Shown: positions 7,041-14,666 of the stretch, piece after piece | Position numbering within the stretch: position 1 is the first letter of the stretch | Layout: each line of letters begins with the position of its first letter | Source: Bacteroidota bacterium | GTDB taxonomy: Bacteria; Bacteroidota; Bacteroidia; Chitinophagales; Chitinophagaceae | NCBI GenBank assembly: GCA_023423015.1 | Contig: JAFAGE010000037.1 | Location: 1-14,676 of the forward strand | Length of the DNA: 14,676 nt | Direction: 5' to 3' | Notes under the pieces: generated by a model | Database searches by the model: none | What the model saw: only the letters and a program-made list of their open reading frames with translations | Told to the model about the DNA's origin: nothing | Position numbers and translations under genes: made by a program

Positions 7041-7744
7041 GACTGTTCGTGTTTATCGCCCTGATGACCATTCCTGCCCGAATGGTGGCTCAGACTGAGC
7101 TGAATCTGCCTAATCACGACGACAAAAAGTATTATCTCGGCATCGGAATTATTTATAACATGTCGAGGTTCCAGCTGCATCATCATCCGAACTTCCTGGT
7201 GAGTGATACTGTAATGGCGATCAACCCCGAAAATGCCGGTGGTATCGGCTTATCCGGTATCCACACGTATCGCATCTCTCCACGTTTTGAAGTACGGGCT
7301 ATCTTCCCCCAGCTTCTGTTTTCGTATAAGAATCTAACATATCACCTGAAATATCCTGATCCGGCAAAGGAAGAACAGGCTATAATGAATAAGAAGATAG
7401 AATCTATCTTACTTGGCCTTCCTGTTCACCTGAAATTCAGAAGCGACCGTATAAACAATTTCAGAGTTTACATGTTCGGTGGCGCAAAAGTGGAATATGA
7501 CCTAGCTTCAAACGCCCGCTCCAAGAGAGCTGAAGAGCTGGTTAAGTTGCAGAAAATGGATTTTGGTGTAGAAGCGGGTATCGGGTTCAACTTCTATTTC
7601 CCCGTTTTTATTCTTTCGCCGGAAATCAAGATCAGCAATGGCATTTCGAATAGCCATGTCCGTGATGCAAGCCTGAAATTCTCCAATACCATAGATCAGC
7701 TGAATTCAAAAATGGTGGTGTTCTCGCTGATCTTTGAAGGATGA
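7004..7744 (+). CDS. porT: Type IX secretion system protein PorT
   Basis: A 246-residue outer-membrane-type protein matching the PorT family, needed for type IX secretion in Porphyromonas and Flavobacterium. A signal peptide covers about 1-30 (positive WKKTK, hydrophobic LFVFIALMTI, then MVAQ). The mature protein starts with the family-like LNLPNHDDKKYYLGIGIIYN and continues as a small beta-barrel: FEVRAIFPQLLFSYKNLTY, LGLPVHLKFRSDRINNFRVYMFGGAKVEYDL, and the closing SPEIKISNGISN and MVVFSLIFEG. I recall porT lying next to ubiE in other Bacteroidota, which adds support. The ATG at 7004 lies inside ubiE, giving a 37-base overlap. The next internal Met (residue 21) would destroy the signal peptide, so the overlapping start is preferred. 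The assignment rests on pattern recognition; a generic PorT-family porin is the alternative. Confidence 0.82.
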   Translation: MYNLLWKKTKCVRLFVFIALMTIPARMVAQTELNLPNHDDKKYYLGIGIIYNMSRFQLHHHPNFLVSDTVMAINPENAGGIGLSGIHTYRISPRFEVRAIFPQLLFSYKNLTYHLKYPDPAKEEQAIMNKKIESILLGLPVHLKFRSDRINNFRVYMFGGAKVEYDLASNARSKRAEELVKLQKMDFGVEAGIGFNFYFPVFILSPEIKISNGISNSHVRDASLKFSNTIDQLNSKMVVFSLIFEG

Positions 7745-7751
7745 TCTGAAG

Positions 7752-7779
7752 GTGAGCGGTGAAAGGTGATTAGTGTATC
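7752..7779. repeat. Degenerate 7-bp periodic repeat, four units of GTGnnnn
   Basis: GTGAGCG, GTGAAAG, GTGATTA and GTGTATC follow one another without gaps, filling most of the 39 bases between the porT stop and the convergent gene's stop. The last units match GTGAATG/GTGTATA in the larger array at 13279-13369. The repeat is perfect in period but degenerate in positions 4-7. Confidence 0.7.
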
Positions 7780-7783
7780 CTGG

Positions 7784-9484
7784 TTAGTAATCATGCTCGC
7801 GTTTGCTCATGTTCCAGCGTATGCCCGCACCGATTACTGAACTGTTTCGCACGGGTGCAATGTCGTTTTCCACTTTATATCTCCTAACGAGTAGAGTTGC
7901 GTCTACAAAAAAATTCTCCTTTACTTCATAACTGGCAGAAAGGTTCAGGTTGACTCCATTTGAGCTTACGCCAAATGGAAGACTTACTCCATATTCCGAA
8001 ACTCGCGAGGTGTAGGTTTTAAAAATGTTGGAACCGTAATTTGCTGACCCCGTATCTATTCCCTGCTTAAATGCAATTAGTCGCGCTTCCGTGGTCAGCC
8101 TCGGAACAGGTTGGTACCGTATGCGCCCTACGAATTCAACAAAGTTTGCTCCGAGCGGGTGCGCAAGCTGCTGGTTGTAGTGGCTGTAATTTGAAGTGGA
8201 ATCTTTAAACGAATACATATATGGGCGCGCCAGGTTCAGCTCTGCCTGAAGGTCGAGATTGTCAATACGAAAAGCATTTACATATTTACCGCCGAGCTGT
8301 ACGCCAAATTTATTTCCCCACCATCCGTTGCCGGCTTTTAATTCTTTGATTAGTAATTCATCGAACAGCAACTGACCATATAACTTGAATGACCTGCCAA
8401 TATTCGCCTTTGCATCAAATCCTACAAATCCATTATCGGGACTATTATTCTGCTTCTCCGCTGTGCGCAGAAACATGATAGGGTTGAGATACATAAAATC
8501 GAAATGATCTGTGCGCCCGAAAATCACTGCTTCAAACAACCCAAGGTTCAGCCATTTTGTAGCATTGATGCTGAGGTGATGCATGGCAGCATATTTTTTG
8601 GGAAGCAGAATATCATTGTCGCGAACAAACTGTGAAAACGTTGGACTCAATTCCATGAAGATATTCTGGTAATTGAGCTTCCATATCCTTGTATTCAGTT
8701 TCAGAAAAAGATAGTTTGATCCAAAATCACTCAGAAATAAACTGCGGTAACCATTTCCAATAAAATTCCGGTCGTACGCGAATTGTATGTCGATAAACTT
8801 TGCAGCATTGAAGGTGATGCCTCCCCTGGCATCCGAATAGTCCCAACCGGTATTGCGAAAGATATTGTACCTGCCTCCACCCGGTACTGCCCGGTGGAGC
8901 GAAACGCGATCCTGTACAAAGCGGGGTGCGCGCTCCAGATTTTCAATTACTGAAGTGTAGAAACCCAACCGGCGGGCAATCATTCCGCGAACAGTTATTC
9001 CCCTTGCATTGAGAAACAATAATTCATCATTTTCAGATTCCCTGGCAAGATTCACTTGCAATACAGGGTTTACTGCAAGGAAAAAATCTTTATTATCTAC
9101 CTCCAGGAAATTTGCTTTTGTCTTGTAAAACGTGTTGAAAAGTGGTCTTCTGCTTCTGAAGCCTTCTTTGTCACCGGTTACCCACTCGGAATTGTTCATC
9201 AGCAGACTCTGAAGATTATAGCGGTCTATAGAAGAAAAACGGGTTACCAGATCAGGGTTGGATAGAGCTTTTTCTGCAACTTCAACAATCATCCTGCGGC
9301 TATAAGGCTTTGCCGTTGAAACATTCAGCAGTGAGTCTTTTTGCAGCAGTATCTCTATCCGATCGATAACAGCCGAGTGCTTACTGCCATGGGGAAGATG
9401 AACAGTCTGGGCGCAGAGATCAAAGGATACAGACAAAATGGCTAAGCTGCCGAGAATTTTTACGATAAATTGCATACCTGGCAT
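7784..9484 (-). CDS. Outer-membrane beta-barrel protein, Wzi-like / RemB-like
   Basis: A protein of 566 residues (563 if translation starts at the second Met at 9475, MQFIVKILGS, which gives a cleaner signal peptide ending LCAQ). The mature N-terminus (HSAVIDRIEILLQKD, then AKPYSRRMIVEVAEKAL) is a short helical segment I associate with Bacteroidota capsule-assembly Wzi-family proteins. The remainder alternates beta strands and turns throughout, ending in SSVIGAGIRWNMSK, as for a large outer-membrane barrel. The segment LNLARPYMYSFKDSTSNYSHYNQQLAHPLGANFVEF resembles what I recall of the gliding motility protein RemB. Which role applies (polysaccharide attachment or motility) cannot be settled here. 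The gene is convergent with porT and divergent from pyrC, with under 30 bases between the start codons, so its promoter must lie at least partly within pyrC. Confidence 0.8.
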   Translation of the reverse strand: MPGMQFIVKILGSLAILSVSFDLCAQTVHLPHGSKHSAVIDRIEILLQKDSLLNVSTAKPYSRRMIVEVAEKALSNPDLVTRFSSIDRYNLQSLLMNNSEWVTGDKEGFRSRRPLFNTFYKTKANFLEVDNKDFFLAVNPVLQVNLARESENDELLFLNARGITVRGMIARRLGFYTSVIENLERAPRFVQDRVSLHRAVPGGGRYNIFRNTGWDYSDARGGITFNAAKFIDIQFAYDRNFIGNGYRSLFLSDFGSNYLFLKLNTRIWKLNYQNIFMELSPTFSQFVRDNDILLPKKYAAMHHLSINATKWLNLGLFEAVIFGRTDHFDFMYLNPIMFLRTAEKQNNSPDNGFVGFDAKANIGRSFKLYGQLLFDELLIKELKAGNGWWGNKFGVQLGGKYVNAFRIDNLDLQAELNLARPYMYSFKDSTSNYSHYNQQLAHPLGANFVEFVGRIRYQPVPRLTTEARLIAFKQGIDTGSANYGSNIFKTYTSRVSEYGVSLPFGVSSNGVNLNLSASYEVKENFFVDATLLVRRYKVENDIAPVRNSSVIGAGIRWNMSKREHDY

Positions 9485-9503
9485 ATAGCTATTGAATCAA
9501 GAT

Positions 9504-10847
9504 ATGGAAAATTACCTGATACGGAACATCACTGTTGTTAATGAAGGCCAATCACTCATAAAAGACGTATTCATCAGGAACGGCAGAATTGAAAGGATCG
9601 GCGATCAGATCAACGAGTCAGCTGCAGTCACCGAAATTAACGGTGAGGGTAAGTATTTGTTGCCCGGCGCCATCGACGACCAGGTACATTTTCGTGAGCC
9701 AGGACTGACACATAAGGCCACCATTTATTCTGAGTCGAAAGCTGCCGTAGCCGGCGGTGTCACTTCCTTCATGGAAATGCCGAACACCGTGCCTCCCGTA
9801 TTCACACAACAACTTCTCGAAAACAAATACTCCATCGCCGAAAACTCGTCGCTGGCCAATTACTCCTTTTTTATGGGTACTTCTAATGAGAACATTGAAG
9901 AAGTGCTGAAAACAAACGAAAAGAAAAAGGACGTATGTGGCATAAAGGTGTTCATGGGATCCTCTACCGGAGGCCTGTTGGTAGATAATTACATGACCCT
10001 GGAGAAAATATTTAAAGACAGCGAAGTGCTCATTGCCACGCATTGCGAAGATGAACGTATCATAAAAGCCAATTTCGAGCGCATAAAAAGGGAAAAGGGC
10101 ACACTCACTGCTGAAGATCACCCGGACATCCGCAGTGAAGAAGCCTGTTTTGAATCGTCGCTCGTAGCGGTTCAATTCGCAAAAAAGCACGACAGCCGGT
10201 TACACATTCTTCATATCTCAACAGAAAAAGAGCTGCAGCTGTTTGGAAATTTTCTTCCACTACAACATAAAAGGATCACTGCAGAAGTTTGCGTTCACCA
10301 CCTGCACTTTACCAGCGGTGACTATCGGCGCCTCGGAAATCTTATTAAATGCAACCCGGCCATCAAACCGTCCTTCAACAAAGAGGCTTTGTGGAATGCT
10401 TTGCTCGACGACAGGCTCGATGTGATAGCAACCGATCACGCACCCCATACCTGGGAAGAAAAACAGGAGCCATATGAAAAGGCGCATGCCGGCCTGCCAC
10501 TTGTTCAACATTCTTTGCTGATGATGTTACACTACGTAAAGGAAGGCCGCATATCTATTGAAAAAGTAGTGCAGAAAATGAGTCACGCAGTGGCAACCTG
10601 CTTTAATATCAGTGAGCGGGGTTTCATCAGGGAAGGTTATTTCGCCGACCTGGTGATAGTGGATCCTGCACAAACAACATTTGTAGAACGCAGCAACATT
10701 TACTATAAATGCCGTTGGAGTCCGCTGGAAGGCATGGTTTTTCCTGCCCGCATTACACACACGTTTGTAAATGGCCGCCTGGTTTATGGAAATGGTGTAT
10801 GGAATGAATCTGAGAAAGGCAAGAGGCTGAAATTTGACAGGGAATGA
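9504..10847 (+). CDS. pyrC: Dihydroorotase
   Basis: A 447-residue amidohydrolase that closes N-carbamoyl-aspartate to dihydroorotate in de novo pyrimidine synthesis. Residues consistent with the binuclear zinc site are present: H62 within DDQVHFREPG, K148 in GIKVFMGS (possible carboxylated lysine), H180 in ATHCED, H237 in LHILHIST and D311 in ATDHAPH. R64 and N94 fit substrate contacts. Position 60, normally the first His of the HxH motif, is Gln. I recall this Gln in other Bacteroidota dihydroorotases, so the enzyme is probably active. The ATG at 9504 is preferred; an in-frame TTG at 9492 would add four residues (start-NQD). The gene is 26 bases before a MutS-like gene and two genes before pyrD, the next pathway step, suggesting a pyr-linked transcript. 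An allantoinase or hydantoinase is less likely given the REPGLTHK and EVCVHHL motifs. Confidence 0.92.
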   Translation: MENYLIRNITVVNEGQSLIKDVFIRNGRIERIGDQINESAAVTEINGEGKYLLPGAIDDQVHFREPGLTHKATIYSESKAAVAGGVTSFMEMPNTVPPVFTQQLLENKYSIAENSSLANYSFFMGTSNENIEEVLKTNEKKKDVCGIKVFMGSSTGGLLVDNYMTLEKIFKDSEVLIATHCEDERIIKANFERIKREKGTLTAEDHPDIRSEEACFESSLVAVQFAKKHDSRLHILHISTEKELQLFGNFLPLQHKRITAEVCVHHLHFTSGDYRRLGNLIKCNPAIKPSFNKEALWNALLDDRLDVIATDHAPHTWEEKQEPYEKAHAGLPLVQHSLLMMLHYVKEGRISIEKVVQKMSHAVATCFNISERGFIREGYFADLVIVDPAQTTFVERSNIYYKCRWSPLEGMVFPARITHTFVNGRLVYGNGVWNESEKGKRLKFDRE

Positions 10848-10873
10848 CGTTCAGGTAAAATAAGGCACGCCCG

Positions 10874-12187
10874 ATGGAAATTGACGTAACCACATACAAC
10901 GACTTATCAGTATTTCACAGCGAAGAAGAATTTTCTGTTTTTCACAAGCTGAACTTCACCCGCACGAGCGAAGGAAGAGAGTGGCTATTTCGTTTCTTCA
11001 AAAATCCTTTCAGTGATGCCAAACTGATCCGCGAAACACAATCCATTATATCGTTAGTTCTTTCAAGGGAAGAAGAATGGCCCGTGAGCATTTCCAATGG
11101 AACGCTCATGGTGATCACTAAGTTTTATGAAACCGGCATTGACACCATTCCAGCGAAGACAAATTCGATGGAAGCGTTTAGTTATAAATTTTTTCACAGC
11201 GCCGATTATTCGTTGGTCCGTTATTCGATGACCCACTTCGTAGATTTCCTGAAAGGCATGACCAGGCTTGTGGAGATGTTCGATAACGACGACAGCCCTC
11301 CTACCCTTCGAAGATTTATGCAACGAAGTAAAGACCTGATGGCCAGATCGATTGCAGAAGAACTTATTGCCCGCCCTTCGAAGGAGTTCACCATGAAGGA
11401 AACGGTTTATTACGGACGCCAGATAAGGCACAGCTACAAGAATGCCACTTACGAACTGATTGACATTTTCGGGCGCCTTGATGCCTGGTATTCGATGGCT
11501 ATGGCAGTTAAGAACTTCGGATTCGCACTCCCGGAAATCAGTAACGAAAAACATCCATTTATTTCCGCAAAAGGATTGTTTCACGTGCTGCTACCTAAAC
11601 CCGTGCCATACGACGTGGATATGAATATTGAATCCAATTTCATATTTCTCACCGGCGCGAATATGGCTGGCAAAAGTACATTTATCAAATCTGTTGGAAT
11701 TGCCGTGTTTCTCGCGCATCTCGGCATGGGCGTGCCTGCAAAGGAAATGCGGTTGACCGTTTTCGACGGACTGCTAAGCAATATCAACGTAGTGGACAAC
11801 ATCATCAAGGGCGAAAGTTATTTCTTTAACGAAGTACAGCGCATTCGCAAAACGATCCTCAAAATAAACGACGGCCGGAGATGGCTTGTGCTGATTGATG
11901 AACTTTTTAAAGGCACAAATGTGCAGGATGCTATGAAGTGTTCGTCGACTGTTATAAAAGGGCTTATTAAGATCAGAAATTCACTGTTCATTCTTTCTAC
12001 CCACTTATACGAAATAGGCGACGAGCTGAAATCGTACCCGAATATTTCATTCAAATATTTCGAAACAACTGTACAGGAAGACCAGCTGGAATTCAGCTAC
12101 CAGTTAAAAGATGGAATCAGCAACGATCGTATCGGTTACGTGATTCTTAAAAGAGAAAAAGTTGTGGAAATGCTCGAGAAACTCTGA
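10874..12187 (+). CDS. MutS-like ATPase lacking mismatch-recognition domains
   Basis: A 437-residue protein with the MutS core and ATPase domains only. Residues about 10-215 form a helical region corresponding to the MutS lever/clamp part. The ATPase domain has Walker A TGANMAGKST (260-269, K267), a signature-like GESYFFNEVQRI (313-324), Walker B VLIDELFKGTN (339-349, D342 E343) and the switch STH (375-377). MutS proper is over 800 residues and begins with a mismatch-binding domain containing a Phe-x-Glu motif; that and the connector domain are absent. It also lacks the C-terminal Smr nuclease of MutS2. Short MutS homologues of this kind occur in Bacteroidota, but I know of no assigned function. 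Intact ATPase motifs suggest an active DNA- or RNA-associated ATPase. It sits between pyrC (26-base gap) and pyrD (30-base gap). A TAAGG 8 bases before the ATG may be its ribosome binding site. Confidence 0.88.
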   Translation: MEIDVTTYNDLSVFHSEEEFSVFHKLNFTRTSEGREWLFRFFKNPFSDAKLIRETQSIISLVLSREEEWPVSISNGTLMVITKFYETGIDTIPAKTNSMEAFSYKFFHSADYSLVRYSMTHFVDFLKGMTRLVEMFDNDDSPPTLRRFMQRSKDLMARSIAEELIARPSKEFTMKETVYYGRQIRHSYKNATYELIDIFGRLDAWYSMAMAVKNFGFALPEISNEKHPFISAKGLFHVLLPKPVPYDVDMNIESNFIFLTGANMAGKSTFIKSVGIAVFLAHLGMGVPAKEMRLTVFDGLLSNINVVDNIIKGESYFFNEVQRIRKTILKINDGRRWLVLIDELFKGTNVQDAMKCSSTVIKGLIKIRNSLFILSTHLYEIGDELKSYPNISFKYFETTVQEDQLEFSYQLKDGISNDRIGYVILKREKVVEMLEKL

Positions 12188-12203
12188 CTTGCTCTGCCTA
12201 TCG

Positions 12204-12211
12204 TATCTTAG
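12204..12211 (+). promoter_or_regulatory. Promoter-like box TATCTTAG just upstream of pyrD
   Basis: TATCTTAG is one base from the TAnnTTTG consensus and ends 6 bases before the pyrD ATG, the same arrangement as the ubiE box. There is no good -33 element at the usual distance. It could give pyrD a separate, nearly leaderless transcript. Confidence is limited because single-box matches are frequent by chance. Confidence 0.35.
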
Positions 12212-12217
12212 TCGCCT

Positions 12218-13282
12218 ATGTACCGTTTCATAAGAAACATCCTGTTTTGGTTCCCGCCTGAAGAAGTGCATTATTTTTCAATGAACTGCTTTTCGGCTGC
12301 AGGAAAAATTCCCGGGTTCAGGTCGCTGTTTGCCTCGCGCAGTACGCATTCCGCCGAGCTTAAAACAACGTGCTTTGGCTTAAAATTCGACAACCCGGTT
12401 GGTTTGGCGGCCGGCTTTGATAAGAACGCCCGCTACCTCAGCGAACTTGAAATGCTGGGCTTCGGATTCGTGGAGATAGGAACAGTTACTCCGAAACCTC
12501 AGGTTGGTAACGACAAACCGCGCCTGTTTCGCATTCCCGAGCATAAGGCGATCATCAACAGGATGGGATTTAATAACGAAGGTGTTGCTGTTGTGGCCGA
12601 ACGACTCCGGCAATGGCGATTAGCACACCAGAAAGAAGGCTCGAAGAAAAAAAGCCCGCTTGTTATCGGCGGAAACATTGGCAAGAATAAAACCACCCCG
12701 AATGAAGATGCATGGAAGGATTATGAAGCCTGTTTCAATGAACTATTCGATTGCGTAGACTATTTTGTTGTGAACGTAAGTTCCCCCAATACTCCGGGAC
12801 TTCGTGAACTGCAGGAAAAAGATTCACTTAACAAAATACTTTCCCATCTTCAAACGCTCAATCGCCAGAAATCGCAACCGAAACCATTGTTGCTGAAAAT
12901 TGCGCCGGATCTTACCTATGCGCAGATCGATGACGTTATCTCTCTATCAATGGAAATAGGATTGGATGGATTGGTTGCAACGAATACCACCGTTTCGCGC
13001 GATGGACTTGATCGCATTAGCCGCGACAGAATTGAAGAGATTGGCAACGGGGGATTAAGCGGACGACCATTGAAAGAAAAATCAACTGCAATCATCAAAT
13101 ATATCCACGTAAAAACTGGCGGCCGACTGCCTATAATTGCTTCCGGCGGAATATTTACTGCTGCAGATGCACGCGAAAAACTTAATGCCGGAGCTTGCCT
13201 GGTGCAGGTTTGGACCGGCTTCATTTACGAAGGTCCATACATAGTGAGTAAAATTTGCGATGGATTAAAGAAGAAGAAGTGA
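12218..13282 (+). CDS. pyrD: Dihydroorotate dehydrogenase (quinone), class 2
   Basis: A 354-residue FMN enzyme that oxidises dihydroorotate to orotate and passes electrons to the membrane quinone, presumably menaquinone here. The N-terminal helix region (MYRFIRNILFWFPPEEVHYFSM, 1-22) is the class 2 membrane-associating extension. FMN and substrate motifs follow: NPVGLAAGFDKN (59-70), INRMGFNNEG (113-122), NVSSPNTPGLR (186-196) with catalytic-base serine S189, the lysine in LLLKIAPD (K227), ATNTT (254-258), GGLSGRPL (278-285) and ASGGI (308-312). Length fits the class. It ends in four lysines. PyrC two genes upstream catalyses the preceding reaction. Its product orotate goes to PyrE, which is not in the window. 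A degenerate 7-bp repeat starts at the stop codon. Confidence 0.97.
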   Translation: MYRFIRNILFWFPPEEVHYFSMNCFSAAGKIPGFRSLFASRSTHSAELKTTCFGLKFDNPVGLAAGFDKNARYLSELEMLGFGFVEIGTVTPKPQVGNDKPRLFRIPEHKAIINRMGFNNEGVAVVAERLRQWRLAHQKEGSKKKSPLVIGGNIGKNKTTPNEDAWKDYEACFNELFDCVDYFVVNVSSPNTPGLRELQEKDSLNKILSHLQTLNRQKSQPKPLLLKIAPDLTYAQIDDVISLSMEIGLDGLVATNTTVSRDGLDRISRDRIEEIGNGGLSGRPLKEKSTAIIKYIHVKTGGRLPIIASGGIFTAADAREKLNAGACLVQVWTGFIYEGPYIVSKICDGLKKKK

Positions 13283-13369
13283 GAACGGGAGCGGAGAACG
13301 ATATGACATGGCCGAGCGATGGAAGGCGTAAGACGGAGGGCGGAGGGCGATAATAGTGAATGGTGTATA
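13279..13369. repeat. Degenerate 7-bp periodic purine-rich repeat after pyrD
   Basis: About 13 consecutive heptads can be laid out from the pyrD stop onward. The clearest are two exact copies of GGAGGGC (13335-13341 and 13342-13348), followed by GATAATA, GTGAATG and GTGTATA; earlier units include CGGGAGC, GGAGAAC, GGAAGGC and GTAAGAC. The first base of the heptad is G in 11 of 13 units and the fifth is a purine in 12 of 13. The strand is purine-rich and no open reading frame of note is present. The last units match the short array after porT. Confidence 0.6.
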
Positions 13370-13393
13370 ATAAACGGAAAAAGCGAACTGCTT

Positions 13394-13427
13394 AAAAAAG
13401 AGACGGCCGGAATATTCCGGCACGTCT
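13394..13427 (-). terminator. Intrinsic terminator for the thiolase gene
   Basis: A 16-bp perfect palindrome GCCGGAATATTCCGGC (13406-13421) is extended by AGACG (13401-13405) pairing with CGTCT (13423-13427) around one unpaired A at 13422. On the minus strand the hairpin is followed, after one C, by a run of six T (13399-13394). This is the layout of a rho-independent terminator about 65 bases beyond the thiolase stop at 13491. The plus strand lacks a T run after the hairpin, so it should work mainly for minus-strand transcripts. Confidence 0.85.
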
Positions 13428-13490
13428 GCAGTATGAGATAGGCTAGTATGCCCTTTTAACGCATGTCATTAGATAAATAGTATATATATA

Positions 13491-14666
13491 TCAGGATATA
13501 TTTTCGATGACGCCTGCAATTCCTTGTCCACCGCCCACACAGGCGGTTACAATTCCATACTTTTTGTTCAATCGTTTGAGATCGTTAGTTAATTGAATTG
13601 TGAGTTTACAACCTGTACAACCTAATGGATGGCCGAGAGCGATGGCGCCACCATTGATGTTTACGATAGAAGGATCTAAACCCAGCTCGCGTATAACAGC
13701 AATTGATTGACTCGCAAATGCTTCATTTAATTCTACGAGATCAATCTGGCCAATTTTCATACCGGCCCGCTGTAATGCTTTGGGAACTGCTTCTACCGGA
13801 CCAATTCCCATCAGGCGCGGATGAACGCCGGCACTTACACAACTCACTAATCTTGCAATAGGTTTTATACCGAGTTCGTTGACCAGGCGCTCGCTCATCA
13901 CGATCACGAATGCCGCACCGTCAGAAGTTTGCGAAGAATTACCGGCGGTAACGGTTCCTTTTGCTGCAAAAACAGGTTTTAGTTTTGCAAGTATTTCGGT
14001 GCTGGTATCCGGACGGGGACCTTCGTCGGTGTCTACTACATATGTCCGTGTTTTCTTTTTACCTTTTTCGTCTACGTACACCTGTTCAACAGTTACCGGC
14101 AGAATGCCCGACTTAAAATATCCGTTGTTGATGGCTTCGATAGCTTTGCGATGCGAGTGATACGAAAATTCATCCTGCTCTTCACGGCTCACCTTGTATT
14201 CGTTAGCCACCGCTTCAGCAGTGAGGCCCATGCTTAAATAATAATCAGGTTCATCTTTTGCGATACTGTAAGCAGGAACCGTTTTCCATCCTGCTGTGGG
14301 TACCAGGCTCATGCTTTCCGTTCCACCTGCGATAATACAATCTGCCTGTCCAATCCTGATTTTTGCTGTAGCAAGTGCAATAGTCTCAAGGCCTGATGCG
14401 CAGTATCGGTTAACTGTCATACCAGGCACTTCAAAACCAAGGGCACGGGCAGCGATGATGCGGCCAACCTGTAATCCCTGTTCTGCTTCGGGAACGGCAT
14501 TGCCAACGATTACGTCGTCGACGCGTGTTTTTTCCAGTTGCGGAACAGAGGCCATCAATCCCTTGATGACGTCGATTGCAAGGTCATCGGGGCGATAAAA
14601 ACGAAATCCTCCCTTCTTTGCTTTCGCAACAGCCGAACGATATCCGGCAACGATATAGGCTTCCAT
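13491..14666 (-). CDS. Acetyl-CoA C-acyltransferase (thiolase)
   Basis: A complete 391-residue thiolase that cleaves 3-ketoacyl-CoA with CoA in fatty-acid beta-oxidation, or runs in reverse to condense acyl-CoAs. The nucleophilic cysteine is C89 in NRYCASGLE; the other catalytic residues are NEAF (314-317), H346 in GHPLGCTG and C376 in CVGGGQG. Length and motif order are those of the FadA/acetyl-CoA acetyltransferase family. The loop with YVDEKGKKKTRTYVVDTDEGPRPDTS (about 197-222) is of the acyltransferase (FadA/FadI-like) kind, which favours beta-oxidation, but chain-length preference cannot be read. The start ATG at 14666 gives MEAYIVAGYRSAV, a typical thiolase N-terminus. Only 10 bases lie upstream in the window, so the promoter and any fadB-like partner gene are not visible. 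It is convergent with pyrD and has its own hairpin terminator. Confidence 0.95.
   Translation of the reverse strand: MEAYIVAGYRSAVAKAKKGGFRFYRPDDLAIDVIKGLMASVPQLEKTRVDDVIVGNAVPEAEQGLQVGRIIAARALGFEVPGMTVNRYCASGLETIALATAKIRIGQADCIIAGGTESMSLVPTAGWKTVPAYSIAKDEPDYYLSMGLTAEAVANEYKVSREEQDEFSYHSHRKAIEAINNGYFKSGILPVTVEQVYVDEKGKKKTRTYVVDTDEGPRPDTSTEILAKLKPVFAAKGTVTAGNSSQTSDGAAFVIVMSERLVNELGIKPIARLVSCVSAGVHPRLMGIGPVEAVPKALQRAGMKIGQIDLVELNEAFASQSIAVIRELGLDPSIVNINGGAIALGHPLGCTGCKLTIQLTNDLKRLNKKYGIVTACVGGGQGIAGVIENIS

Noticed and set aside
9492..9503. TTG at 9492 as the pyrC start
   Set aside because: It adds only four non-conserved residues; the ATG at 9504 gives a normal dihydroorotase N-terminus.
9618..10190. 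Long minus-strand open frame (190 codons) opposite pyrC
   Set aside because: It lies wholly within pyrC, whose motifs are unmistakable; the translation is Phe/His/Cys-rich with no recognisable domain, as expected for an antisense shadow.
11063..11584. Minus-strand open frame (173 codons) opposite the MutS-like gene
   Set aside because: Antisense shadow of a well-supported gene; no domain, signal peptide or start context.
13474..13490. TATATATATA run as a regulatory element
   Set aside because: It directly follows the thiolase stop and lies between convergent genes; it is simple AT-rich sequence with no start codon downstream.
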